This document shows positions 16,875 through 24,938 of a stretch of 64,000 nucleotides of DNA, one piece after another. This DNA is from Pseudarthrobacter phenanthrenivorans Sphe3 (GTDB taxonomy: Bacteria; Actinomycetota; Actinomycetes; Actinomycetales; Micrococcaceae). A program made the translations under genes and the position numbers. Below the pieces are notes generated by a model that had not been told where the DNA came from, did not search any database, and saw nothing but the letters and a program-made list of their open reading frames with translations. The stretch covers positions 3,844,001 to 3,908,000 of the forward strand of contig NC_015145.1 in NCBI RefSeq assembly GCF_000189535.1. The letters are read 5' to 3'. Numbering within the stretch: the stretch's first letter is position 1; every line of letters begins with the position of its first letter.

Positions 16875-18451
16875 AGCCTCTCGAGCCGGGTGTCGTTGGG
16901 CACCTTATAGTACGTGGCCACATTGGTGGTGGCCCGGTTTTCGGTGCTGACATCCACCTCGCCCAGCTTTACATCCAGCCCGGCGGTGCTGGACGCGGTG
17001 ACCACGCTGTTGACCTGCACGGTGGCGGAGCCTGCCTCATACAGCCGGGCGGCATCCCGGGCTGCAGCGTACTCGTTCCCCAGCGCAACGTTGCGCAGGT
17101 AGCTGTCGATCACCGGCCTGTTCTCCGCGGAATAGTCCACGTCGATCCGCACCGTGCCCTGGGTGCCCGCAGTGACCGTGGAGCCGATCCCGGCAGCCTT
17201 GAAGTCCGTGCCCGCCGTGATGCCATGGGCAACGGTGCCCTCCATCGAAACGGATACCGAATCGATGGCGTGGTGCTTGTCCATGCTGACCTGGAGCCCG
17301 CCCTTGCCCGAAGCCTCGAACACGCGGCCGTCCAGGTTGAGGCTGCCCCGGGCGGAGACCTCGCCGCTCGCTGTTGCAGTCCCGTCAGTGAGGTTCCGTT
17401 CGTACGCCAGGTCCAGCGACGCAGAGCCCGAGGCGGCGCCCGCATCCGCGTCCGCGTACAGGGAGTAGGTCCCCTTGGCTTTGTCCGCCTGGCCCGTGGA
17501 TCCGTTGTCACCGGCAGCGTCGTTGATGGTGTCCAGGATGTACCCGGGCGGGTTGCCGGCCACGTCCTTGATCTCGCCCGCAGTATCCGGCGGCAGGTCC
17601 CGGTACATCTGCTCCCGGGCCGCCATGGCTTCCTGCACGCTGCCGAATGTGTATTCCCGGGAGACCTGTCCGTTGAGGGTGGCGCCTGCGGCTCCACTGG
17701 CGTCATTCACGCCCAAGCCCATGTTCCCGTACACCTTCACGGTGGCTGAACCGTCGGCATTTTCCACCACTTCCGTCCCCACTTCGGCGCCGCCGTGCAC
17801 CCAGGCGACGCGAGCCTCGATGGAGGCCGTGCCGGTCTCGGAGTAGACGGGGATGTCCACCTTGCCCAGTTCCTGGAGGTGTTCCCTTGCCAGCTCCTGG
17901 ACGGAGGCGGGGATTCCGCCGTCCATGCGCATCAGGTCGTTGGCGAAGGCGCGGTCCTCGTCCCCGCCCTCTATCAGGTACATCCGGTCGGCAGCGGAGA
18001 GTCCCTTCCACCATGCCGCCTGCTCTTCGGGGCTGGCATCGAGCATGTGCTCCATGCCCGTTTGCAGTTCCCGGCGGTGTTCCGCTGCCGCGGCGGCGGC
18101 TACGGCTTGTTCCCTCAACCACTCCCGGGCCTGGTCAGCCAGGGAGGCGATCCGGTCCCAGGCGCCTGTTCCTCCACCGCTGATGGAACCGGATGAAGCC
18201 TTCTCCTGCTCCTCGGCGTGCCGGAGCAGGATCCGGGAGTTCTCCCGCAGGCTTGACACCACCTTGTCCAGGCCCGGCCGGTGGCTGCTGCTCCAGTCCT
18301 GGCGGAAGCGTTCGCCGTCGGAACCCTTCCACGGCGCCGACTGGATTTGGCTGTGCAGGGAGAGTGCCCGGCTGCCCAGCAGGGTGGCCGCCTGGTCAGC
18401 CGCCCTGGCCAAAGCCCGCAACTGGCCGGCATCAGCGCCGTAAAAAGTCAT
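16871..18451 (-). CDS. WXG100-domain protein with long C-terminal region
   Basis: 526 aa. Residues about 1-90 form a WXG100/LXG-type helical hairpin with the W-x-G turn (SAPWKGSDGERFRQDW); this is the signal used by type VII (ESX) secretion. The rest, about 430 aa, has an Ala/Glu-rich helix near residue 130 and then many short Ser/Thr/Gly-rich beta segments (SATVKVYG, GSASLDLAYE), with no nuclease or NADase motif that I recognise. Start at ATG 18451 behind GGGGGA; a GTG at 18475 is less likely. No ESX membrane or ATPase gene lies in this window. Confidence 0.75.
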   Translation of the reverse strand: MTFYGADAGQLRALARAADQAATLLGSRALSLHSQIQSAPWKGSDGERFRQDWSSSHRPGLDKVVSSLRENSRILLRHAEEQEKASSGSISGGGTGAWDRIASLADQAREWLREQAVAAAAAAEHRRELQTGMEHMLDASPEEQAAWWKGLSAADRMYLIEGGDEDRAFANDLMRMDGGIPASVQELAREHLQELGKVDIPVYSETGTASIEARVAWVHGGAEVGTEVVENADGSATVKVYGNMGLGVNDASGAAGATLNGQVSREYTFGSVQEAMAAREQMYRDLPPDTAGEIKDVAGNPPGYILDTINDAAGDNGSTGQADKAKGTYSLYADADAGAASGSASLDLAYERNLTDGTATASGEVSARGSLNLDGRVFEASGKGGLQVSMDKHHAIDSVSVSMEGTVAHGITAGTDFKAAGIGSTVTAGTQGTVRIDVDYSAENRPVIDSYLRNVALGNEYAAARDAARLYEAGSATVQVNSVVTASSTAGLDVKLGEVDVSTENRATTNVATYYKVPNDTRLERL

Positions 18452-18731
18452 GGTGTCCCCCGGGAAGAAGTTCACGGGGCCGGGTGACGCGGATCCTCAG
18501 TCAGTTGGGATCGTGCAAGAGCCGGCACCGTACAATCGCTCGTCACATGGTTGCACGCCGGATGGACGCCCGCGATGGGCATTCCTCCCCATGGCCGGGC
18601 TGTAAGAAGCACCAGGCAGCCGAACGGAGGGCGGGACGGCGCCCACTGTTCCAGCACTGCCCCAGCGTGGCACGATTGCCCTAGTGTGCAGGGGGCGCAC
18701 GCCAGCACAGCACGCGCACAAAGGAACCGCC

Positions 18732-19562
18732 ATCAAAAAAGAACTGAAGCAGGCCGTTGACGCGGCAGAGAACGTCACCAACTCGCGGACCTTGGAGATG
18801 CTGGCGAGGGCCGGCTTTGCGGCGAGCGGTATCCTGCACCTGCTGGTGGGTGCGATTGCCATCCGGCTTGCGTTTGGCGGAACGGGGAACGCCGATTTCA
18901 GCGGCGCCGTGGCGGAACTCGCCACGCAGCCTGCGGGCCCCTTCCTCCTGTGGGCGAGTTTCGCGGCCTGCGCGGCACTCGCGTTGTGGCAGGCCAGCGA
19001 TGCGATCTTCGACTACAACCACCTGCCTTCGAAGGAAAAAGCCGGGAAGAAAGCCAAAGCGGGCGCCCAGGCGCTGGTTTTTGCCGGGCTCGCGTTGACG
19101 CTGATGTCCTTCGCTACGGGGACGGGCTCAGGCGGCGACAACCAGCGGGCTGCCAGCGACCTCACCGTCTCGGTCATGAAAGCTCCCGGTGGCGTGGCGC
19201 TGCTGGTCCTGCTGGGGGCCGCAATCGCTGTGACGGGCGTGGTCTATGGCATCCGCGGGCTCAGGAAGTCCTTCGAAAAGCACCTGGTCATGCCCGCATC
19301 CCCCACGGCACGGACCGCGGTGACCGTCCTCGGCGTGACGGGCTACGTGGCCAAAGGAACCGTACTGCTGCTGACGGGGCTGCTGATCGCCATAGCCACG
19401 CTGCAGGCCCATCCGGAAGACTCCACCGGGCTCGACGGCGGCCTGCGTGCTTTGCGGGACCAGCCCCTGGGGGTATATCTCCTGGCAGCGGTGGGCGCAG
19501 GCCTGATCTGTTACGGCGTGTTCATGATGGTCCGGGCGAAGCTGGCCAGAATGAACCGGTAG
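18732..19562 (+). CDS. DUF1206 membrane protein, apparent AUC start
   Basis: 276 aa membrane protein made of three repeats of two helices, each beginning ARAGFAASGILHLLVG-like; this is the DUF1206 architecture (function unknown). The frame reads KKELKQAVDAAENV right after ATC 18732, and a strong AAAGGA (18720-18725) lies 6 bases before that ATC, exactly where a start codon belongs. The only canonical upstream start, GTG 18684, has no RBS and lies inside a TAGTGT -10-like box. So the true start is probably AUC, or a mutated or misread ATG. Confidence 0.85.
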   Translation: MKKELKQAVDAAENVTNSRTLEMLARAGFAASGILHLLVGAIAIRLAFGGTGNADFSGAVAELATQPAGPFLLWASFAACAALALWQASDAIFDYNHLPSKEKAGKKAKAGAQALVFAGLALTLMSFATGTGSGGDNQRAASDLTVSVMKAPGGVALLVLLGAAIAVTGVVYGIRGLRKSFEKHLVMPASPTARTAVTVLGVTGYVAKGTVLLLTGLLIAIATLQAHPEDSTGLDGGLRALRDQPLGVYLLAAVGAGLICYGVFMMVRAKLARMNR

Positions 19563-19613
19563 GGCTTATGTTTCCGGCGCCGCAGCAGTTGTGCCGGTCG
19601 CGCCGCCTTGCCC

Positions 19614-20354
19614 CTACCGCAGCGGGACTGCGGGCAGCGAGTCGGGCAGCGGGAGGTCTGAAGGTTCAGGGACCGGGACGGTGGGGCGTCCCATGCCCTC
19701 CGTGATATCCCCCGGAACGGCGCTGGGGAGGGTCTTTGACGGATCGGCGGCAGGCTTGTCCGGTACGGCTGCCTGGCCCGGGACGCCGTCGGCAGCTGTG
19801 GGGCCGCTCGGCGCCGGGACAGCCGGACGTTCCGCAGCCAGCGTAGGCGCGGGCATGGCTGGATCCGTGGCCGGGGCGGCGGGAACCTCTGCCGGACGCG
19901 CTGGTTCCACCGCCTCGTCACCGGCCGGAGCGGCGCCTGCACCGGTCACGAAGGACGTGATGGCCTGGTTGATGTGCGTGAAAGAGTCGCGGAACCCCTG
20001 GTCCGAGGCAGCGGCAACGGCTCCACCGGCACCGAGCGAGATGGCCACGGACAGTGTGGTCAGTGCAACCCGGCGCCTGGTCCGACGGCGGGCCGCCAGT
20101 TCATCCACCGGGGGCACCTCATCAAGGGCGGCAGCCTGTCCTGCGCCAGCGGACGCGGTTCCAGCGGGGGCTGCGCCAGCGGACGCGGTTCCAGCCATCA
20201 GCGCGGCGACCTCGGCCGAGGGTTCCGGAGCGGGCCCGGCGAAGGCGCGAAGTTCCAGCAGCGCAGGGCGTAGCTGCCCGTCGTCGTCCAGTCCTGCTTC
20301 CAGCAGCAGCTGGTCAACGAACCCGTCACTGCGGGATGCTGCGTTGTCACTCAT
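19614..20354 (-). CDS. Probable anti-sigma factor / single-pass membrane protein
   Basis: 246 aa. A cytoplasmic N-terminal part (acidic, residues 1-90) is followed by one membrane helix (RRVALTTLSVAISLGAGGAV) and a Pro/Ala-rich outer region. The start ATG overlaps the TGA of the sigma-factor gene (4-bp overlap), the arrangement of sigma/anti-sigma pairs. No zinc anti-sigma HxxxCxxC motif is visible. A 30-bp direct repeat encodes the TASAGAAPAG duplication. Confidence 0.65.
   Translation of the reverse strand: MSDNAASRSDGFVDQLLLEAGLDDDGQLRPALLELRAFAGPAPEPSAEVAALMAGTASAGAAPAGTASAGAGQAAALDEVPPVDELAARRRTRRRVALTTLSVAISLGAGGAVAAASDQGFRDSFTHINQAITSFVTGAGAAPAGDEAVEPARPAEVPAAPATDPAMPAPTLAAERPAVPAPSGPTAADGVPGQAAVPDKPAADPSKTLPSAVPGDITEGMGRPTVPVPEPSDLPLPDSLPAVPLR
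20141..20195. repeat. 30-bp direct repeat inside the anti-sigma gene
   Basis: The 25-base string at 20141-20165 recurs exactly at 20171-20195, so the period is 30 bp. It duplicates ten residues of the Ala-rich linker without shifting the frame. This is probably a recent slippage duplication. Confidence 0.9.
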
Positions 20355-20926
20355 GAATTCGCCTGGTTTCTTTGAAGCGTTTGTGCCTTGAGGTTTTGAA
20401 GGGCCCTGCGTTGGAGCTGCTTGATCGCTCCGGTGCTCTTGCCCATGATGCGGGCCACCTGTTCGAGGGAGAGGTCGGCCACCACGCGGAGGGCCAGTAC
20501 TTCCTGGTGCTCCTCGCTGAGTCCCTCCAGCAGGGCGGCCGCTCCGCCGTTCAGGTCCACCGCGTGGTCCTCCGCCGAGGGCGTGGTCCTGGCATCGTGC
20601 TGCGGATCGTACGGGCTCAGTTGCGGCCGTCGCTCAATCCTGCGGTAGTAGTCCACCATCCGCGCGTGGGCGATGGAGAACAACAGTGACTTGGCGCCCT
20701 GGAGCCCGCCGGTGAGGCCGTCAATCTTTGGGTAGAACGCCAGGAACACGTCCTGGGTCACCGCTTCAGGATCGTCCACCCCGCGGGCTTTGAGGTATCC
20801 CTGCACTGGGCCGGCAAAGGACCGATAGGCAGCACCGAACAGCGCCGCCGGATCTGTTCCGGCCGCACTGTCGAATATGTCGATCTCTTCTTGGGCCAAC
20901 GTGCTTAGCACCAGCGGCTCCTCCAT
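20351..20926 (-). CDS. ECF-type RNA polymerase sigma factor
   Basis: 191 aa sigma-70 family protein. Region 2 (ALFGAAYRSFAGPVQGYL...TQDVFLAFY) and region 4 (LSEEHQEVLALRVVADLSLEQVA) with helix-turn-helix VARIMGKSTGAIKQLQRRAL are clear. Alternative sigma factors of this type respond to envelope or stress signals. ATG 20926 is the longest start; GTG 20911, with GGAGGAG just upstream, is an equally good or better start. It is translationally coupled to the probable anti-sigma gene. The Ala-rich protein gene further upstream is a plausible target. Confidence 0.88.
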   Translation of the reverse strand: MEEPLVLSTLAQEEIDIFDSAAGTDPAALFGAAYRSFAGPVQGYLKARGVDDPEAVTQDVFLAFYPKIDGLTGGLQGAKSLLFSIAHARMVDYYRRIERRPQLSPYDPQHDARTTPSAEDHAVDLNGGAAALLEGLSEEHQEVLALRVVADLSLEQVARIMGKSTGAIKQLQRRALQNLKAQTLQRNQANS

Positions 20927-21061
20927 CCCCGGACGCGCCTCGCGCCTGTCCGGGTTTCCGCTTCGGACTGCCAGTTCCCGTGATTTTGCGTGCTGCCTGC
21001 AGGCAACCGTTCCGGGTCTGTCGGAGGGCCCTTAATGGGGTCCGCGCAGCCCGGAAGTGCA

Positions 21062-21099
21062 GTACTGCGGGAAACGGAACGTGCCGTTTCCCGCAGTAC
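21062..21099. repeat. Perfect 16-bp inverted repeat
   Basis: Arms GTACTGCGGGAAACGG (21062-21077) and 21084-21099 are exact complements with a 6-base loop. It starts 18 bases after the minus-strand stop of the Ala-rich gene and could be its terminator, but no T-run follows. It also lies upstream of the sigma-factor gene. Confidence 0.7.
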
Positions 21100-21116
21100 A
21101 GCCTAGCCAACAGTCC

Positions 21117-21794
21117 TTAGCGGACCGAAACTGCGGGAGCGTCCACGACGTTGCCGCCCTCGGCGGGGACAGCCGGGACAGCGGGAACGGCGGGCTCGCC
21201 GTCTACACCCGGAACGGCAGGCACGGCCGGAGCGGCAGGCAGCTCAGGGCGCTCAACGTCAACGGCGGCGGAACCGGCGGCAGCAGCACCGGCCTCCGCG
21301 GCGGCGTCAGCTTCAGCAACGACGTCGGCGCAGAAGCTTTCGACGTTTGCTTCGCCTTCAGCGGCGATCACCAGGGAGGAGAAGCCCTCGGAGGAGGCGT
21401 TCAGGCCGCCGTTGGTGAACGCGGTGCACAGGCCGAAGGCTGCGGCGCCGGCGGCGTCAACTGCCGTGCCCGCGGTTGCGGAGGCAGAAGCCTGGGCGGA
21501 GACGTTTTCGTCAGTGACGGCGGCGTCACCAGCGGCTGCGGCGTCTGCGTCCGCGGAAGCGTTGGCGTCTGCGGCAGCATCAGCAGCGGCTTCGGCAGTT
21601 GCCTGGCCCTCCGCTGCTGCTTCAGCTGCCAGCTGCGGGGCCGGTGCGCCGAACAGATCGTGGGCGGTCTGCTGTGCTTCGGCGGGGAGGACACCGGAAA
21701 CAGCGGCGGCGCCGGTTCCGCCCACGGCGATGGTGCCGGCAGCCAGTACTCCGGCGGCGACTTTGCTGGTGGCGAGAACGGTGAACAACGACAT
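21117..21794 (-). CDS. Ala-rich exported protein, unknown function
   Basis: 225 aa. The N-terminus MSLFTVLATSKVAAGVLAAGTIAVGG is one hydrophobic segment (signal or anchor). The body is about 35% alanine, with two cysteines (FGLCTAF, SFCADV) about 57 residues apart and a final Pro-Ala-Val repeat (VPAVPAVP). Start ATG 21794 has GGAG 9 bases upstream. The composition suggests an extended cell-envelope protein. It lies next to the sigma/anti-sigma pair on the same strand. Confidence 0.7.
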   Translation of the reverse strand: MSLFTVLATSKVAAGVLAAGTIAVGGTGAAAVSGVLPAEAQQTAHDLFGAPAPQLAAEAAAEGQATAEAAADAAADANASADADAAAAGDAAVTDENVSAQASASATAGTAVDAAGAAAFGLCTAFTNGGLNASSEGFSSLVIAAEGEANVESFCADVVAEADAAAEAGAAAAGSAAVDVERPELPAAPAVPAVPGVDGEPAVPAVPAVPAEGGNVVDAPAVSVR

Positions 21795-21957
21795 AAGACA
21801 CTCCAAAACCTAGATAACACGTTCGTTTCGGGCCCGGCGTGCGGACCCATCACCTCCTACATCGCCGGCGGCAGCAGAAAGGTTACGGGTGCCCGGAAAC
21901 CTTTTTCTGCCACCGCTCCTGCGCGCCTGCCAAAGCCTGCCGCACTACGATCGAGGC

Positions 21958-22578
21958 ATGCCCAGTGACCAGTCCCAACAGCATGAAAACCAAGCCCCCG
22001 CGTCCCCCAAGAAGGCCGGCACCTGGCAAGCGATGGTGGACAGCAACAAGGCGCTGCTGCTGCGGAAAACCGGCAAGGACACCACCCATTGGGCGGAAAA
22101 GGCCCGGGCCGCCGGCATAGAGAACGACAGCGAACTCCGGGCCTGGATGCGCGACACCTTCGGGGTGACGGGGTACGCGCAGTACGCGGTGTCGTGGGAA
22201 ATGTTCGGCTACCCGGAGTTCATGCTCCGGGACGCGGATGAGCTGATCGACGGCCAGTACGCCAGCCACCCCCGGCTGCGGCCGATTGCGGACGCCCTCC
22301 TGGCTTGGGCGTCCGCAACCGACGGCGTGGCCATCCAGATGCGGAAAGGCTATGTGTCGCTCCACAGCCCGCGGCGCAAGTTCGCCCAGGTCACCCGCAC
22401 CACGAATACGGCCGTGGATGTCACCCTCCGGCTCGATGCCCCTGCGGACGGACGCATCGAGGCCATCAGGACCCGGGCGGACGATCCATTCACCCGCAAG
22501 GTCCGCCTGACGTCGGTAGAGCAGGTGGACGACGGGCTGCTGGACATCCTGGCAATGGCTTTGGAGCAGAACAGCTGA
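21958..22578 (+). CDS. DUF4287/DUF5655 domain protein
   Basis: 206 aa. The N-terminal segment around TWQAMVDSNKALLLRKTGKDTTHW is typical of DUF4287. The C-terminal segment (HPRLRPIADALL...VAIQMRKGYVSL) resembles DUF5655. Both are small alpha/beta domains of unknown function, often found together in actinobacteria. Soluble, no signal. ATG 21958 is chosen because the conserved region begins shortly after it; an upstream ATG at 21889 would add 23 unrelated residues. Confidence 0.75.
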   Translation: MPSDQSQQHENQAPASPKKAGTWQAMVDSNKALLLRKTGKDTTHWAEKARAAGIENDSELRAWMRDTFGVTGYAQYAVSWEMFGYPEFMLRDADELIDGQYASHPRLRPIADALLAWASATDGVAIQMRKGYVSLHSPRRKFAQVTRTTNTAVDVTLRLDAPADGRIEAIRTRADDPFTRKVRLTSVEQVDDGLLDILAMALEQNS

Positions 22579-22610
22579 CAGGGCTCGGAGCACGGCCGCC
22601 CGAAGACGCC

Positions 22611-22658
22611 GGAAGGCCCCGGGGACGCTGTAAATTTCCAGCGAACCCGCGGCCTTCC
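22611..22658. terminator. Hairpin between convergent genes
   Basis: GGAAGGCC (22611-22618) pairs with GGCCTTCC (22651-22658), and inside them CGCTG (22626-22630) pairs with CAGCG (22639-22643). It lies between two convergent stop codons, so a bidirectional terminator is likely. There is no T-run. Confidence 0.5.
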
Positions 22659-22690
22659 CGCGAATCCGGCGAAGGAAACCGGAACCGGCC

Positions 22691-23542
22691 CTAGGCTTCG
22701 ACCATCTCGGCATCCGCCTCTTCGAACTCCACTGCGGCAACGATTTCCCGGGTTTCCGGGTTGATCATGAAGGCTTCGTCGTCTTCTTCGACCATCAGGA
22801 AGTCGCCGTGGTCGGTGGAGAAGTGCCAGGCGAGGGTTTTTTCGCCACCGTGCACGAAGTTGGGGTCGCCCATGGTGATCCCGATCAACTCGTATCCAGC
22901 GATGCTGCAGAGTTCGCGGATGATAATTTCGAAGTCCGGGGCGTCCTCCAATGCCTCTGCGCCGGCCTGCGCCTGGCGCTCGGGGAGGTCCGGGATCTGT
23001 TCCGCGAGCCGCTCGATATACGCGCCGATCTCTTCGTCGTCCAGTACCAGCAGTTCTGGCTGGGCCCGCAGCCAGGCGGCGTTGAGCGCGGTGATGTTTT
23101 CGCTCTCCAGCAGCTCCTCGAACTCGCCATCGAGCTCCTCCATCCGGAGGACGCCGTCGGGCGTGTCCTCGGAGTCGTCCAGGCCGCCGTCCAGGTAGTG
23201 CTCCTCGTCTGCCTCGGACAGGCCGTCGAATGCCTCCACTGCGCGGTTGAAGAGGTCCAGGTGGGCGTCGGCTCCCATTCCGGCCATGCCCTCACGGATC
23301 AGGGTGTCCGTTTCGGAGCGGTCGACGGCGGTGAACACGTACTGCGCGAAGCCGCCCTCGAGCACCTGGGTGAGGTAGAAGTCAACGTAGTAGCTGCGCA
23401 CGGCGACGGGCGACATTTCCTCGGTGCGGAGCAGGGCGGCGTGCATGGCATCCACGATGCTGACGTTGGCTTCGACGACGTCCTCGTCGCTTGAGTCGAT
23501 GCTGCTGCTGGTCAGGACGACGGGCTGCTGGCTGGTGATCAT
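22691..23542 (-). CDS. DMP19-like (DUF4375) protein
   Basis: 283 aa, very acidic (many E/D-rich segments such as FEELLESE and VEEDDEAF). The segment YYVDFYLTQVLEGGFAQYVFTA fits the DMP19/DUF4375 family, whose neisserial member is a DNA-mimic protein. The C-terminal part resembles a SMI1-like substrate region. Start ATG 23542 is preceded by GAGG; a longer start at 23587 has no support. Function here is unknown. Confidence 0.72.
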   Translation of the reverse strand: MITSQQPVVLTSSSIDSSDEDVVEANVSIVDAMHAALLRTEEMSPVAVRSYYVDFYLTQVLEGGFAQYVFTAVDRSETDTLIREGMAGMGADAHLDLFNRAVEAFDGLSEADEEHYLDGGLDDSEDTPDGVLRMEELDGEFEELLESENITALNAAWLRAQPELLVLDDEEIGAYIERLAEQIPDLPERQAQAGAEALEDAPDFEIIIRELCSIAGYELIGITMGDPNFVHGGEKTLAWHFSTDHGDFLMVEEDDEAFMINPETREIVAAVEFEEADAEMVEA

Positions 23543-23642
23543 GGCAATCCTCACGGCTGTTGCGGGTGTTGCTCGAACTCTTTTCACGCTACGTGGGCCG
23601 GGTCAGTGCGCCGTTGAGGAAAAAATGAACGTCCGGCGAAGA

Positions 23643-24758
23643 TTATGTCGCTGGCGGGTTTTCCTTCCGCCGGCCATCGTGGCTGCCTTGTCCGCCGGAC
23701 AGCTTGCCCACCGATCCGCGCTTGACGAGGGTCGCGGCGAATTCAGGTTTGTCCGCCGGTCCTTTCCTGCCCTGGATCTGCCGGATGAGGGCCTCGGCTG
23801 CTGCCACGCCCATCTCGTAAACGGGTTGGGCGATCACCGTCAAAGGAGGCGTGGTAAGGCGAGTCCATGCAAAGTCGTCATACATGAGGAAGGAGACGTC
23901 GTTTGGAATGGCGAGTCCGAGGTCCTGGATGGCCTCCACCACACTGAGTCCGATCAGGCCGTCCGAGGCAATAATGGCCGTTGCGGGATCAGGCCGCTGC
24001 AGCAGTTCACGCGTAATCTTCTTGATGGTTTCCGGTCCGTCGGCGTTGAAGCGCACCAGGTCATCAGGCTGCCTTAGGCCCGCTTCCCGGAACGCCCGCA
24101 TGATCCCGTCCCGCCGGTCCGAAATCTGGGAGGAGCCCAGGGACAAACCTGTGGAGTAGGAGTCATCCGTCCGAAGGGTGGAGATGAAGGCGATCCGGCT
24201 GTGTCCCGCCCCGATCAGGTAGCGGGTTGATTCGTAGGAAATGCTTTCCATGTCCACTGCCACCGTGTCCACCGCCAGACCCTGCGCTTTGCGGTCCAGC
24301 AGGACCAGCGGCCTTCCCGAGCTGTGGACGTCCTGGAGGTGCTGGGTCTCCACGGAGGAGGCAGGGGCCACGATCAGCCCGTCAACCCGTTTGTCCAGCA
24401 GCACCCTGACGGCGTCCACCTCCGCCGCCCTGTCCTCGTCCGTGTTGACCAGGATGACGTTGAAGCCGCTTTTCTTGGCAGTGTCCGTGATTCCACGGGT
24501 GGCCAGGCCGAAGTGCGGGTTTTCGATGTCGCCCACCACTACGCCGATGGTGTTGGACTTCCCCGTGTTCATGCTGCGGGCAAGCTCGTTGGGCCGGTAG
24601 TTCAACTGCTCAGCGGCAGCCAGCACCCGTTCCCGCACGTCGTCGCTCACAGCCCCGTAGTTTCCCAAGGCGCGGGCTGCCTGGGCCTTGGATACCTGCG
24701 CGGCTTTGGCGACGTCGGCAACAGTGACGTCGCGTCGGCGGGAAGTATCAGTACTCAT
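23643..24758 (-). CDS. LacI family regulator of the amine/amino-acid operon
   Basis: 371 aa. Helix-turn-helix VTVADVAKAAQVSKAQAARAL near residues 10-30, then the LacI core (GVVVGDIENPHFGLATRGI, IASDGLIGLSVV, LTVIAQP). The start at ATG 24758 follows GAAAGG. It is divergent from the ABC/DAO operon, and two palindromes at 24824-24862 fit LacI-type operators, so it most likely represses both genes. The recognition helix has QAARAL instead of the usual TVSRVL, which predicts a non-standard half-site. Confidence 0.9.
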   Translation of the reverse strand: MSTDTSRRRDVTVADVAKAAQVSKAQAARALGNYGAVSDDVRERVLAAAEQLNYRPNELARSMNTGKSNTIGVVVGDIENPHFGLATRGITDTAKKSGFNVILVNTDEDRAAEVDAVRVLLDKRVDGLIVAPASSVETQHLQDVHSSGRPLVLLDRKAQGLAVDTVAVDMESISYESTRYLIGAGHSRIAFISTLRTDDSYSTGLSLGSSQISDRRDGIMRAFREAGLRQPDDLVRFNADGPETIKKITRELLQRPDPATAIIASDGLIGLSVVEAIQDLGLAIPNDVSFLMYDDFAWTRLTTPPLTVIAQPVYEMGVAAAEALIRQIQGRKGPADKPEFAATLVKRGSVGKLSGGQGSHDGRRKENPPAT

Positions 24759-24780
24759 GTCGGCCTTTCGTAACGGACTC

Positions 24781-24809
24781 TTGACGCCCTTAGTGGCGTC
24801 GATTACATT
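24781..24809 (+). promoter_or_regulatory. Promoter of the ABC/DAO operon
   Basis: TTGACG (24781-24786), 17-bp spacer, TACATT (24804-24809). Inside the -35/spacer lies a GACGCC-N6-GGCGTC inverted repeat (24783-24800). Transcription would start near 24816. Confidence 0.55.
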
Positions 24810-24823
24810 TCTATCCATCGATG

Positions 24824-24862
24824 TGAGTCCGGTCTCAATCCTAGGCATTGAGACCGGACTCA
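24824..24862. promoter_or_regulatory. Twin LacI-type operators
   Basis: TGAGTCCGGTCTCA (24824-24837) and TGAGACCGGACTCA (24849-24862) are each near-palindromes with a CCGG centre. They are also exact inverted complements of each other, with centres 25 bp apart. They lie just after the predicted + strand start site, so bound repressor would block elongation or clearance. The divergent LacI protein is the obvious ligand. Confidence 0.7.
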
Positions 24863-24938
24863 GCAAGGGTTCCGGCAAACCCGCCACGGCGGATCTTGAT
24901 CCTCCATCTCCCGCATCCTCACGATTGGAAAACTCGCT

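Noticed and set aside
18451..18475. GTG start for the WXG100 protein
   Set aside because: GGGGGA stands at the proper distance from ATG 18451, and WXG100 proteins normally begin close to the first helix.
24783..24862. Terminator between the LacI gene and the ABC operon
   Set aside because: The genes are divergent, so a terminator makes no sense here; CCGG-centred palindromes next to a promoter fit operators better.
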